Assembly (NCBI GenBank): GCA_905178155.1 | Contig: CAJINV010000004.1 | Location: 3,567,320-3,631,319, forward strand | Direction of reading: 5' to 3' | Length of the DNA: 64,000 bases | Source: Amoebophrya sp. A120 | Taxonomy: Eukaryota; Sar; Dinophyceae; Syndiniales; Amoebophryaceae | Shown here: one piece after another, positions 13,301-22,839 of the stretch | Layout of the letters: every line of letters starts with the position of its first letter | Position numbering within the stretch: position 1 is the stretch's first letter | Notes under the pieces: generated by a model | The model's database searches: none | What the model was told of the DNA's origin: nothing | Seen by the model: the letters and a program-made list of their open reading frames with translations, nothing else | Translations under genes and position numbers: made by a program

Positions 13301-15261
13301 GAGTACGACAGCGCGGCCAACTGCATGATGCAGCACTCCCCCGTGGCCTTTTCCCACGACCAGTTTCTCTTCGTCATGCAGAAAGTCGCGAACACGGAAC
13401 TCCTGTACCGGGCCATCAGCTTTTACATCGAGGAGCAACCCCTGCTATTGGACGCGTTGCTGAAAACCATTGAGAGCAAGGTGATATTATAATTGCAATA
13501 CTGCATGACAATAAACGTCGCGTGTCCATTATACACTACAAAATTCCTTTCAGCTTGCCGCAATCTGCGGAAAAATGCGACTCATCGACTCGGGCCGCGC
13601 TATGAGAAGTACAAGAACTCTTGTACACTACTGCATAACCACCTAAAACTCAACTCAACTCTCAGGTCGACCACGCGCGCGTGGTGCAGCAGATGCGGGA
13701 CATGGGACACCTTCCCCTGATCCTGCCCTACCTGAAGCAGGTCCAGGTGCACAACATTCAGGCGGTAAACGAGGCCTTGAACGAGCTTTACCTGGAAGCC
13801 GAAGACCACAGCAACCTGCGAAAATCGATCGAGGAATACGTATCCTGTGCAAAAGTATCGTACTCGTGGCAATTGCAGTCATGCATTACTAATCTCCTTT
13901 CCAAGGTAAAACAGCATGACAAATTCAATTTTTCATGCTGAGAAAATTTGTAATGCAATATATACTAGTGCGATGCTTTTGCAATGCATAATACGAAAAC
14001 ATTGACCAACTCTCGCTCGCGGGAAAGCTGGAAAAGCACGAGCTGCTGGAGATGCGCCGAATCGCCTCCTTGGTGTACATATGGATTGCAAAAATGTCTG
14101 GGTCTGGGAGATTGCAACTTGTCATGCTAAATCCGAATAATGCGGAAATCTGTGTTGCATGAGGGCCAAATAAAGCTGTCCACTTTCGACCAAGTTGGGA
14201 GGGAGTTTCTCATGCAGGATAACATAGCAGAGACCTCAGAGCCTCTGTCATGCTAGGTCCCGCATTCCAGACCTCATGGGTCATGAAAAACCTGCATGAC
14301 AAGTTTAACACTCTTCCAGACCCAGACATTTTTGCATTTGATAGGACAAGAAAAACAAGAGGTACGGGAAGGCCATCGAACTGTCGAAAAACGACAAGAT
14401 TTTCCAGGACGCTATCCTAAGCAAAAACGTCCCCACCCCATCGTCAAGTTGGGAATCTAGCAACACAAATTTCCAAGTTTTGGGAGCCGTGCATGACAAC
14501 TTTCCCTCTGCAGTGTAGTGCTGATTGGCAAGAGAGGCCGCATAAGAAAGTTATTTTCACTTCGTGTTTACAGCATTACAAATTCCAAAACACGATTGGA
14601 ATTTCCTCTCATGGTGCTGCGCATGACAAATGTTTCTCTCATTTCACATTTGCATGACAACTCTGGTGGGGGGACGTTTTTACTTAGGATAGACGCCATG
14701 GAAACCGCGCGGGACAGCGGGAGCAGCGACCTCGCGCTGGAGCTGCTGCAGTACTTCATTCAGGAGCAAGACAAGGAGTGCTTCACGGCGTGCTTGTTCA
14801 CCTGTTACGCCTTGTTGAAGCCAGATGTGGTGATGGAGCTCGCGTGGCGCAACAACATGATGAACTCCGCCATGCCGTACCTGATTCAGTCCGTGAAGCA
14901 GTACACGGCGAGAATAGACGGGCTGGACAAAAAAGTGGAGAAGGAGGAAAAGGAGAAGGAACAGCAAAAATCCGCGAACAACGACTACGTGGCGGATTAC
15001 GGTATGATATGTGGAGACTTGTTTTTTTTTCAAGCTTGGTTGATATCAAAGTCAAAAAGTATAAAACACTATTGATACTACCAAGACCTATAATGGTTTA
15101 GTACCTGTTCCTTCTCTATCGCAGGTATGGGTCCTGCTGGGATGATGCCCGGGTTCGGCCACTTGGCAATCGGAAACGCACCCTTCCAGCCCGCAGCCAA
15201 TGGCATGATGGGCATGGGCGGCCCACCGATGGGAGGTCCCGGGAGTATGGGCGGCTTTTGA
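4334..15261 (+). CDS. Clathrin heavy chain
   Basis: Triskelion-forming coat protein of endocytic and trans-Golgi vesicles. Exons: 4334-4476, 4763-about 4862, about 5034-5058, 5329-5487, 5667-5722, 5940-6051, 6206-6296, 6575-6648, 6914-6958, 7233-7373, 7641-7909, 8058-8381, 8623-8983, 9253-9379, 9538-9590, 9812-9858, 10163-about 10432, about 10578-11021, 11362-11506, 11764-11816, 12075-12435, 12549-13480, 13666-13840, 13996-14079, 14349-14412, 14697-15001, 15125-15261. These sum to about 1,700 residues; the family is usually about 1,675. Order matches clathrin throughout: N-terminal propeller ([23 protein letters not shown]), linker (EEILNTAF), leg repeats ([68 protein letters not shown]), trimerisation region ([19 protein letters not shown]) and a Gly/Met-rich tail ending SMGGF. 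It contains 15 clear introners and 9 clear GT-AG introns. The introns near 4863-5033 and 10433-10577 are unresolved. Start chosen at the first of two adjacent ATGs, where alignment to clathrin begins. Confidence 0.97.
4477..4757 (+). mobile_element. Introner F3-a in clathrin gene
   Basis: 281 bp, starts TATCCTGAGTAAAAACGTCC and ends with the complementary ACGTTTTTACATAGGATA. Duplication CAGGT at 4472-4476 and 4758-4762. Removal joins EKGQ to VVVFDIQ in frame. Confidence 0.95.
4863..5033 (+). mobile_element. Probable degenerate introner (intron 2 of clathrin)
   Basis: The interior resembles F4 copies (runs of GCATTACAAATTCC and AAATTTGTAATGC), but the ends are eroded. The coding frame requires an intron here, between WIALK and GDFVQVYN. 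The boundaries are approximate: no clean GT-AG pair keeps the frame, and imperfect flanks CAAGG/CCAGG are compatible with an introner. Confidence 0.5.
5059..5323 (+). mobile_element. Introner F1-a in clathrin gene
   Basis: 265 bp, ends TATCAAATGC and GCAATCCATA, inner GTCTGGGTCTGG and its complement. Duplication CAACC at 5054-5058 and 5324-5328. Removal gives [14 protein letters not shown] in frame. Confidence 0.95.
5723..5934 (+). mobile_element. Introner F5-b in clathrin gene
   Basis: 212 bp, starts TATCCAGGAAAAAAAGTGTG and ends TTTTTCTCTTGCATA. Duplication ACGGG at 5718-5722 and 5935-5939. Removal joins YSMDPNG to AWCLLCG. Confidence 0.95.
6649..6908 (+). mobile_element. Introner F1-b in clathrin gene
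   Basis: 260 bp, ends TATCAAATGC and GCAATGCATA. Duplication GATCC at 6644-6648 and 6909-6913. Removal gives [15 protein letters not shown]. It lies only 50 bp from the next F1 copy, leaving a 45-bp exon. Confidence 0.95.
6959..7227 (+). mobile_element. Introner F1-c in clathrin gene
   Basis: 269 bp, ends TATCAAATGT and GCATTTGATA. Duplication GCACA at 6954-6958 and 7228-7232. Removal gives [15 protein letters not shown]. The interior is very like F1-b. Confidence 0.95.
8984..9247 (+). mobile_element. Introner F1-d in clathrin gene
   Basis: 264 bp, ends TATCAAACGC and GCATTTGATA. Left inner repeat diverged (GTGTCGGCCCGG). Duplication CCTGC at 8979-8983 and 9248-9252. Removal gives [14 protein letters not shown]. 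Confidence 0.95.
9380..9532 (+). mobile_element. Introner F4-a in clathrin gene
   Basis: 153 bp, starts TATGCATTGCAAAAGTATCG; the right end has the complementary CGATACTTTTGCA and then CAGGATA. Duplication GACCT at 9375-9379 and 9533-9537. Removal gives [13 protein letters not shown]. Confidence 0.93.
9591..9806 (+). mobile_element. Introner F6-a in clathrin gene
   Basis: 216 bp, starts TATAACAGTGCACAACTCCC and ends GGGAGTTGTGCGCTGTGATA. Duplication CAAGT at 9586-9590 and 9807-9811. Removal gives VQVAIKCHQQIG. Confidence 0.95.
9859..10157 (+). mobile_element. Introner F7-a in clathrin gene
   Basis: 299 bp with perfect 10-bp ends TATTACAATG and CATTGTAATA, and an inner ATGCCCCCACCCC with its complement. 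Duplication AGTCG at 9854-9858 and 10158-10162. Removal gives [14 protein letters not shown]. Confidence 0.95.
11022..11356 (+). mobile_element. Introner F3-b in clathrin gene
   Basis: 335 bp, starts TATCCTGAGCAAAAACGTCC and ends CATAGGATA. Flanks ACAAG and ACAAA match 4 of 5. It carries an internal repeat of GACAACTCTGGGGT near the right end. Removal gives [13 protein letters not shown]. Confidence 0.93.
11507..11758 (+). mobile_element. Introner F1-e in clathrin gene
   Basis: 252 bp, ends TATCAAATGT and GCAATCCATA. Duplication GTGCA at 11502-11506 and 11759-11763. Removal gives [12 protein letters not shown]. Confidence 0.95.
11817..12069 (+). mobile_element. Introner F1-f in clathrin gene
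   Basis: 253 bp, ends TATCAACTGT and GCATTGGATA. Duplication AACTG at 11812-11816 and 12070-12074. Removal gives [17 protein letters not shown]. The exon between this element and F1-e is 53 bp. Confidence 0.95.
13841..13990 (+). mobile_element. Introner F4-b in clathrin gene
   Basis: 150 bp, starts TATCCTGTGCAAAAGTATCG and ends CTTTTGCAATGCATA. Duplication ATACG at 13836-13840 and 13991-13995. Removal gives [15 protein letters not shown]. Confidence 0.93.
14080..14343 (+). mobile_element. Introner F1-g in clathrin gene
   Basis: 264 bp, ends TATGGATTGC and GCATTTGATA. Flanks GTACA and GGACA match 4 of 5. The interior is close to F1-b. The coding frame continues from RRIASLVY into [14 protein letters not shown]. 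Confidence 0.9.
14413..14691 (+). mobile_element. Introner F3-c in clathrin gene
   Basis: 279 bp, starts TATCCTAAGCAAAAACGTCC and ends ACGTTTTTACTTAGGATA. Duplication GACGC at 14408-14412 and 14692-14696. Removal gives [12 protein letters not shown]. Confidence 0.95.
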
Positions 15262-16792
15262 TAAGGAACCACTTATCATGATCTCTTCCGTTGATTCACA
15301 ATAAGAATATATTGAGACACAGCTGTACTACCCGAAATCCTTTCTGTTCCCAAAAAAGACAACGCTAAGGCCGTTGTCCTACTTTCCCATTTCATCTACC
15401 GATGCAAGTATTCAGGTTTTGCAAGCATCGAAATCGATGATCATAAAAACGCACTGACAGCTACACATCGAATTCTGTGAAGGATATTTTTTAAAGTTTC
15501 TACCACACTGTTTGCTTTCACTGAAGAAGCAAGCACGCATGTTGTTTTGGTTTTCCTTTGACCGCCTAAAAAGTTTTATAACTTTTACTTTTCAAAAAAA
15601 AATATCCAGCGACAACTAGCAAATAAAACGTCCGCACGTAATCTACTCTGCTCAATCTTTATTACGATACTCGCAAGAGCTTCTACGACCAACCTAGAAG
15701 CTCCTCTTCAGTTGTGGTTTAGAAACTTTGCTCGTTCACTTCATCAGTCTCGTGTTTGGCACTTATCGGAGAAGGGAGGACAAAAAAACTCGCACTCTTT
15801 CTGCTGCTGCTGTCTCGCCCCCGATCGGAATATTAAATGCTAAGAACAACAAGCATTAGCATAGTAGTGTCTGGCAGCTTTTCTGCAGCCTTTCGAGGCA
15901 GTAGCGAGAAACCTCCCACACTTCATGTTGCTACGGTTTCTGCTTAGCGATGTTGGGCTGTACTTTTCTACTTCTGCTTAGAAGGGGATGTTGAAATAAT
16001 GTCTTGTATCTGTTAAATTCTTGGGTCACTTGTTGTTGTAAAAAAGCTTTCAAAAATCATCTTCTACCGCTCTACTTCGGATCATCTATTTTTCGAACAG
16101 TGTAAATGCGATGAAATTGGTTTGCGGTTTCATTCTGTCGTTGTGCACAACAAGCATCGAGGTGACGATTATTCACAACACATGCTTCTGCGTTCTTTTT
16201 ATCTGAAGTTCATTTTCGCCCGGTCTGCAGTTCTATTCGACAGGCTGTATCGATATGGCGTTGCGTGGTCGGACCTTCCAATTCGTCGCATTTTCTGTAG
16301 GCGTATTCGTCGTCGTTGACATGCCGGAAATTTAAAAGGTCTTGAACAAGAGAGGTGGAGTGGAGGAAAGAAATTGCTGACAAGTGACCGTGTCGTGAGC
16401 GAATTACTGAAGTACTACAAAAAAGACATGATTGCTCCTGGGTGACGCGCTCCTCGCAAGTCGGCGGGGTCCTCCGATTTGCTCCTCCTATATCATTTTC
16501 GCGGCACTCCAGTAGCAGTTCGGGAAGAGTAAAAGTCCTTGTAAATGTCCTCAATTTATTTTATTTTTGGACCCTGTTGATTTGCGTTGATCTTGATCTA
16601 ACATAAAAAATCCACCGCTCTTACGCCACTCCGGGTCCCGACGTCGGAACGAGATTTTGTTTCTCCCGTAGTTGCTCCCGACCTAACAAATCGGACAACC
16701 ATACTAGACTTTCGCACGCTGACGGTACCGCTCGTCTGCGACCTGAACGATTCGACGAAGAGTCCTCTCAGGGACCCCTGTACTAGCTCTGT
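15262..16792. other. Intergenic, clathrin to paralogue A
   Basis: 1.5 kb, AT-rich, with a short run of A and T homopolymers near 15590. I see no gene, RNA or introner in it. Confidence 0.6.
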
Positions 16793-18566
16793 ATGCCAGA
16801 AACTACGGAGGAGCAGGAGCGGCTGCTGTCGCCGATGGAGCCAGCTACAACTCAGGCGAGGGGTGGTTTTTCACCCACACAGAACATCATGAAAGAAAAC
16901 ACCACAACCAGTACAGCGACATCTTCTTTTGCTGGACTACAGACGACTTCCAGTACAACGAATAGCACGGCTTCTTATTATAACACTGCAACGTCGAAGC
17001 TCCGGATGTTGAATAATGGCTCAACCAAGATGCAGATCCTCGGGGTGGAACCTCTCCTGATTCAGAACCCGGACGGCAGCATCGCCCGCAGCGTTCCGCC
17101 CGGATACAAGGAGAAATCGCCGAAAAAGAGCCCTTATCCTTGATGCAAAAGAATCTTCGCACTCGACCTGGTCTAAATTGCAGAAGACCTTCACTGCCTT
17201 CGGTTAAGTTGTACCTGATTTTTCCGCATGACAAAAGTTTTGCATGTTTGCTTCTGGACAAAAATTTGTCATTTGATTCATGGTAGTGTGATCATGTTTT
17301 TGTAGTGTTGCACAGTCCGCGGATCGGCTTCGCCAGCAACGGGCTGCTCTGGGGGGAGCTGGAGGAGGGAAATTTGTCGGCCGAGCTGGAGCTGCTGTAT
17401 CAGCGGCACGAGAAAATGTTCACAGCCCTCGTGGGGTTCGAACTTGTGGTGGAGATGGGCTTATCAACTGCAAAAATGTCTGGGTCTGCAACAAAGCAAC
17501 TTGTCATTCTAAACCTGAATCATGTAAAAATCTGTGTTGCATGATTACCAAAAGCTGTCCACTTTCGACCTAACCGAGAGGCAGTTTCTCATGCAGGATA
17601 GGCATGATAGAAGTCTCACAGAATCTGTCATGCTATGTCCTACATACCAGACATCATGGGTCATGGAAAACCTGCATGACAAACCTGGCAATCTTCCAGA
17701 CCCAGACACTTTTGCACTTAATAGGGCTTCTTGGCGCTTTTTTGGTTCACGTGGGGGAGGACCGTGGAGGAGCTGGAAACGGTAGTTAATCGGTTTAAAA
17801 TTGCAGTTGTGCATGACAGATCTGGTTTCTGCTCAAATGATTCAGCATTACAAATTCCATACTCGTCGTCCCTTCATAAACAGGTATACGGCCGGTCCCG
17901 TCGTTCCGGCGTAGAAACCGCCTTGGCGGTTGCGTTCACCTTATTGAGAGGAAAAATCCCCTCTCCCCATATCAAAGCGAAACTTCTGATGCTGGATTTG
18001 TGTACACAAATCCGAGCTGTCGTGCTGGAGAGCACTGCAGGCCCATACCAAGTGTGAGTAGAGACAGAGGTCTTGGCCTAGGCACTTAGCATGAAAAACG
18101 TCAGCACGGTAGGCCCAACACCATGACAAACCGCCTGCACAATGCGGCGGAGCCTGCGGAGTTGCCTTCTTGCAAGACAGACACGATTTGCGGCCACAAA
18201 TCAGCATCACAAACTTGCAAAAAATACCTTTTCAGTATGGAGAGGGGGGATTTTTCCTTTTGATACACCTGCCGCACTGTTTACGCATCAATCTACTACC
18301 TGCTCGCGGTCCACGCGTTAAAAGTGCGAAAAAGCGACGCGTTCAAACTGTTCGCGACGTTCAGCCTGTTGGGCGTGGTGTGCGAACTGTTTCTCACGTA
18401 CATCAACAAATTCAACATGGTGGTCTTTTTCTTACGGCTGTTGGCGTATTTGTACTCGAAGTTTTTGCGTTCTGTGTCCCAACACCAGCGACTGCTTCGG
18501 GGAGACGACAGCGAGAGCAACGGGAGCAGTGGCGGGGAAGAGAGCGACGGGGCAGACGTTGTGTGA
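16793..18566 (+). CDS. Multi-membrane-segment protein, paralogue A
   Basis: I do not recognise the family. Exons: 16793-about 17140, about 17310-17461, 17729-17781, 17884-17941, 18271-18566. The N-terminus is Ser/Thr-rich and soluble. Then come LELLYQRHEKMF followed by a hydrophobic helix that continues across an introner (ELVVEMG, then FLALFWFTW), and AVAFT/TVYASIYYLLAV. A final hydrophobic pair surrounds INKFNMVVFFLRLLAYLYSK, and the tail is acidic and Ser-rich (DDSESNGSSGGEESDG). The next gene is clearly related, with YVRKFNLFIFFMRLVMHLYS and LEVLYSRHQVLF at matching positions, so this is a tandem duplication. The intron at 17782-17883 is GT-AG. The first intron (about 17141-17309) is unresolved: no GT donor in the open frame near its start. 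Start is the first ATG of the frame. Confidence 0.7.
17462..17723 (+). mobile_element. Introner F1-h in paralogue A
   Basis: 262 bp, starts TATCAACTGC, right end GCACTTAATA. Duplication GGGCT at 17457-17461 and 17724-17728. Removal joins two halves of one hydrophobic helix (VVEMG to FLALFWF). Confidence 0.95.
17942..18265 (+). mobile_element. Introner F2-b in paralogue A
   Basis: 324 bp, starts TATTGAGAGG and ends CCTTTTGATA. Duplication CACCT at 17937-17941 and 18266-18270. Removal joins ALAVAFT to CRTVYASIYY in frame. Confidence 0.95.
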
Positions 18567-19769
18567 CGAGCGAAGGCTCATGATGTGGGGACCGAAGGAG
18601 TGTAATAGAGGTTTTAAATTGATGATGGCTAAATTTGTACAATTTAGAAATACTTTTTGCAGAGGTTCACCTGGATTTGTATTCGTTTTTTTGCCCCTAA
18701 GTTTGTAGTAGCGATTCATTGTCCTTCATGTATGTAAAAATTTTCTCAGCTATATTATCCTGTATCAACAAGACAAGCACTATATAGTTTTCTGTACCGA
18801 ACAAACCACACAGTACAGTCACGCCCTTGATGACGTAACCTTGTTGTACGTACAAATGTAAAATTGCAGTGCGCGGCGGCACGAGTTCGCAATTGTATCT
18901 TGTTTCGGTTAAGCAAAAATCGGAGGCGAGAGCTCGATTGGTGGCACTGGTCTCCCCTGCGGAAACAAAAACCACTGTAGCTAGAAATTCGCTGTTCATC
19001 AGAAACAAGAAAACTTCGTGACATTAAATGCTCAGCCAGATGCAGAGAATGGCTACCAACTTATTCTTGCTGATATATCGGTCTTTTCATGCAGAAACTT
19101 TCCCCATTCGGTGCTATCGTGAGTATCTTGAGTAGGTATATAAGTACTTACACCTGCTTCTCGTTGACGGTAGTCGATACAGACAAGATACCAAAAAGAC
19201 CTATCGGTTTGTGATCGTGCTGATAGCTTGTATCGTGTATATCGGTTTTATTTTTCCAATATTCATTCGTAAATTTCGGTTGGACTTGCGATCTGTAGAC
19301 AAGGATAAAAATCGTCGGGTCGTCGTACATCACGGCTTTCGTGCAAAATGAAGCCATCGTCTCGTCCTAGCGAACTTTCATCCGTACAACTGAAGAACAA
19401 CTACCGGTTTGAAAATTAAGAACAACTCTCGGCCGTACATCAACTAACTATACTCGTCTGTAGTACTCCATGTGGTCTAAAGCAAAGCCTAATGTATTCT
19501 TCGTGTTAAATTTTGATTTTCTTTTTCGCAATCCAAATTCCTCAAGGGCCACGCGCTACTTCACCCCTGACTGAGAAGATTGTGGCTCTAAGTATTGCAC
19601 CACGCTCTATAATTTCTTTACTCATTTGCATTTTTAATTTGTTTCTGACCTCCACACATTTGTAACTTATTGTTGTTTTTTGTTCATCCCTAATATCCTA
19701 TTTTCAAACTATTGTGCATATGTTGAATTCGCCGACTACTATTACTTGTTTTTCAGTCAAAAAAAGTTG
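18567..19769. other. Intergenic between the two paralogues
   Basis: 1.2 kb, AT-rich. No supported gene or introner; only short unconvincing open frames on either strand. Confidence 0.6.
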
Positions 19770-22700
19770 ATGGATTGCGGAGCGGGGGGCGGCGGAGCCC
19801 CGACGGGGGGAGTGGATAATATCATCGAAGGGGACAACACCTCGACTGCCGCCTTCACCACCGACACCAATTCCGAGGGGGACAGGGTATAATGCGTTTA
19901 ATTTCTGGTTTTTCATCGATTCTCGTCCGATGCTCCGTACTCTGGAATTATAGGATCTAGTTTTTTTGCTATGCTGCTCCCTCGTCAGGAGGTCCCCTTC
20001 GCATTCTGTCCAGTTCTGTCCCGGACGTATTTTTTTGATGTTCCGCTGCAAGACTTATGCTTTCAAAGGTGAAGAGTTGTGAAACTAACAAAGCAACTAA
20101 TATACTGCTCTACCATCACAGCGGCCGCCGAAGTCTTTTTCCAAGTCCCGCAAGACGTCTTCAACAACCCATGGCACCAGTGCAGCCGGCAGTTCGAGCC
20201 GCAGCACGCACGGCGGGCACCGCGGAAGCAGCAGCAGTTCCAGCAGCAGCTCGGCGGCGGGAACGGAGGACGAGTTCGAAATACTAACGTACGGTGCGGT
20301 CACCTACGTCAAGGACCCGAAGGACAACCGGAGCACGAAAGAGTTGAAGGAGGTAATCGCGAACAACCTCGCGTGCAACGAGCCGTTGGTTTCGGACAAC
20401 GAGAAGTCGGCACGCGGTGGGTCGAAGGACAGAAATGGAAACAAGGTCGAGGCGGAAGATGGTACTTCTATAAAGATTTGTGAATTATTGGGTGCTTGAT
20501 GCGATATCTGGAACTGGAAGTGAATTGGAGGTCAGAAAATAGAGCTTTAGTTAGAGCTTTACTTCTTTTAGCATGGGTTCGAGCAAGAGAAATTGTTCGT
20601 ACTGAAGCGTACTACACAACACTAGAATTATCGCATCACAACTTTCATCATTCCTCAGGCCCCTCCCTTCTCGACACGGCTGCGGAGTACATTTCTGGCA
20701 TGGTCTCCTCCTCCCCGGCCAAGAAGAAGAGCCGCGCGCTACGAATCAACGACGGACGTTCGAACAGCCGAGATCATGTTGGAAACAATAACGACACAAC
20801 CACCGCTGGTTCGCACATCGTGGACATGCTGGGCATTAGCGGCACAACTAATAACGCCGCGGGGACCTCCCATAACGACAACAACGACGCTTCTTTTCTG
20901 TCCACCTCTTCGTTGTCAAATACCAGCCACAAATCCGCGAGTTCGCCGGAGCAAGAGAACCCGAAATCTTTGGTAATCGACGAAACAAAACTCCTCGGCG
21001 TGCAGGCCCCGGACGGATCCTCTTTTCTCGCGTATTTTGGCGGCTACCGGAAGGAGTTCGACCGGATCAGCAGCCGCATTTTGAAGAAGCGCGAGAACAT
21101 CGAGCGGCGGCGACTGAACCCCAGCACGTTTTTCGGCATGGAGCACCAGACCGACGGGGTATCAAATGTAAAAATGTCTGGGTCTGGAAGGTTGGAGCTT
21201 GTGATGCTAACTTTGGACGCTAAAAAAATCTGTATTGCATGACCAGCAAAAGGAGTCTAGTTTGTGCCATGCGCGGAGGGCATTTGTCATGCGGAATACG
21301 CACCAGAAAGCCAAAAAAGAAAATCTGTGATGCTACGCCATGCATTACAGGCATCATGTGTCATGCAAATATGCATGACAAACCTCGCGCCTTATTTTTA
21401 AAAAAATCTACTTTAGCTTTTACTTGGGCTGTGGGAACGAGACCAAGGAGACGAACAAGACCAACATTTATTTTTCCACCCTGGTGCCACCTTTAGTATC
21501 ATTATGGCCTTTCCTTGTCATGATCTGTTCCGGCTTCCGGTGTTTGTCATGCATTTTCCGCCCAGGCCCACCCTGGTGCTGTTGTTCGGACTGTCCCCAC
21601 GTCCGGTTTCGTTGGCCTTTTGCATGCTAGTCCTAGGGTATTGTCTTCACCCGCACACTCTCGTGTTCAGGACACCTTTACTGATACTACTGGTGCTACC
21701 ACCTTTTAGGGTGATTTTTTCGACGTAGGTGGGACTGTGTCTTAGTTGCTGTTTTTCATCGTTTTTTTACTTTTCTTTTAATCCCTCGGTGCTAGGAAAA
21801 GTTTTTGCACAGGGCAATTTCTATCCAGATATCCACACAGCTGTCGTCGCGGCCGTCCCAGATGCTGTTGTGCTTGTCTTTCGATAGAAATCGCGTTGTC
21901 CAATAATTTCTTCTAGAGTTTACCGGGTATGAGGCTACCGTTTGTCGAATTAATTTACGAGGGGACGCCCAGCCCTTAGCCTTCCAACATGACAAACCTC
22001 GCACTCTTCCAGACCCAGACATTTTTGCATTTGATACAGGGTTTTGATTGACCAAATGTCCGACTTGGAAGTCTTGTACTCGCGGCACCAGGTTTTGTTC
22101 CTGTGTTTATTGTTCCTAGACTTCTTCGTGATGACGCAATACCTCTGGATCAGCTACCACACCGGCATGGAATTGTGGGGCCTGAAGGGGAACAAGAAAG
22201 GTACTACAGTGCAACTACTAGCTTAGTGCAGCGGACTGCTTGTGTAGAATATTTCTGGGACGACCACTTCTGGAACGATTTATTTTCGGTGATGTAGTAC
22301 TGCTTTTCAGGCTAAATCCTCGCAGCCAACGAGGACCTGTGGATGAACGTGGTTGCACAGAAGAAACATGTTAGTTCAGGACCGAAAAAAACTAAAATCT
22401 AACAATCACCCCACATCACGACACAGGTATGCACGACATTTACTGGATCCTTTTTCTGATCCAATGCGGGTTTTGCCTCTTCTACTACGGGTTCGGGCTC
22501 CGGGCGTGCATGGGCCGGCCGATCGAGAAGCACGAGTACATGGGACGATTTTGCGTCGCGTCCATTGTCGGCTTGGTGTTGATGATCTTCGCGGAATACG
22601 TGCGGAAGTTCAACCTGTTCATCTTTTTCATGCGGCTGGTGATGCACTTGTACAGCAAGTTTCTGATCACCCTGAACCAGCACTTTTTCCTGTCCAATTC

Positions 22701-22839
22701 CGGGTCGGACGTGTACCAATTACTCGCTACCCAAGCGGCGGAGGAGGACGAGTCCGCAGGGGAGGAGGACGACTACGCGGAGACCAGGCAAGCCTTGCTG
22801 GAAATCCACCGTCGGGAGGCCGCGGAGCAGGCGGCGTGA
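19770..22839 (+). CDS. Multi-membrane-segment protein, paralogue B
   Basis: Exons 19770-19886, 20122-20461, 20659-21159, 22042-22200, 22326-22373 and 22427-22839 sum to 525 residues. Four introns are GT-AG (19887-20121, 20462-20658, 22201-22325, 22374-22426) and one is an enlarged introner. The first half is soluble, Ser/Asn-rich and low in complexity, then becomes charged (RISSRILKKRENIERRR). The second half has LEVLYSRHQVLF, a hydrophobic stretch (LLFLDFFVMTQYLWI), IYWILFLIQCGFCLFYYGFG, and a pair around IVGLVLMIFAEYVRKFNLFI. The C-terminus is acidic. It is related to the preceding gene over the whole membrane half. I cannot name the family. A 20-codon open stretch inside the enlarged introner (near 21426-21486) might be an extra exon. 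Confidence 0.72.
21160..22036 (+). mobile_element. Enlarged introner F1-i in paralogue B
   Basis: 877 bp against about 260 for the family. It starts TATCAAATGT with inner GTCTGGGTCTGG and ends with CAGACCCAGACATTTTTGC and TTTGATA. Flanks CGGGG and CAGGG match 4 of 5. About 600 bp of unrelated sequence sits before the right end, bordered by two copies of ATGACAAACCTCGC (near 21375 and 21990). Removal plus five bases joins HQTDG to VLIDQMSD and keeps the whole gene in frame. Confidence 0.85.
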
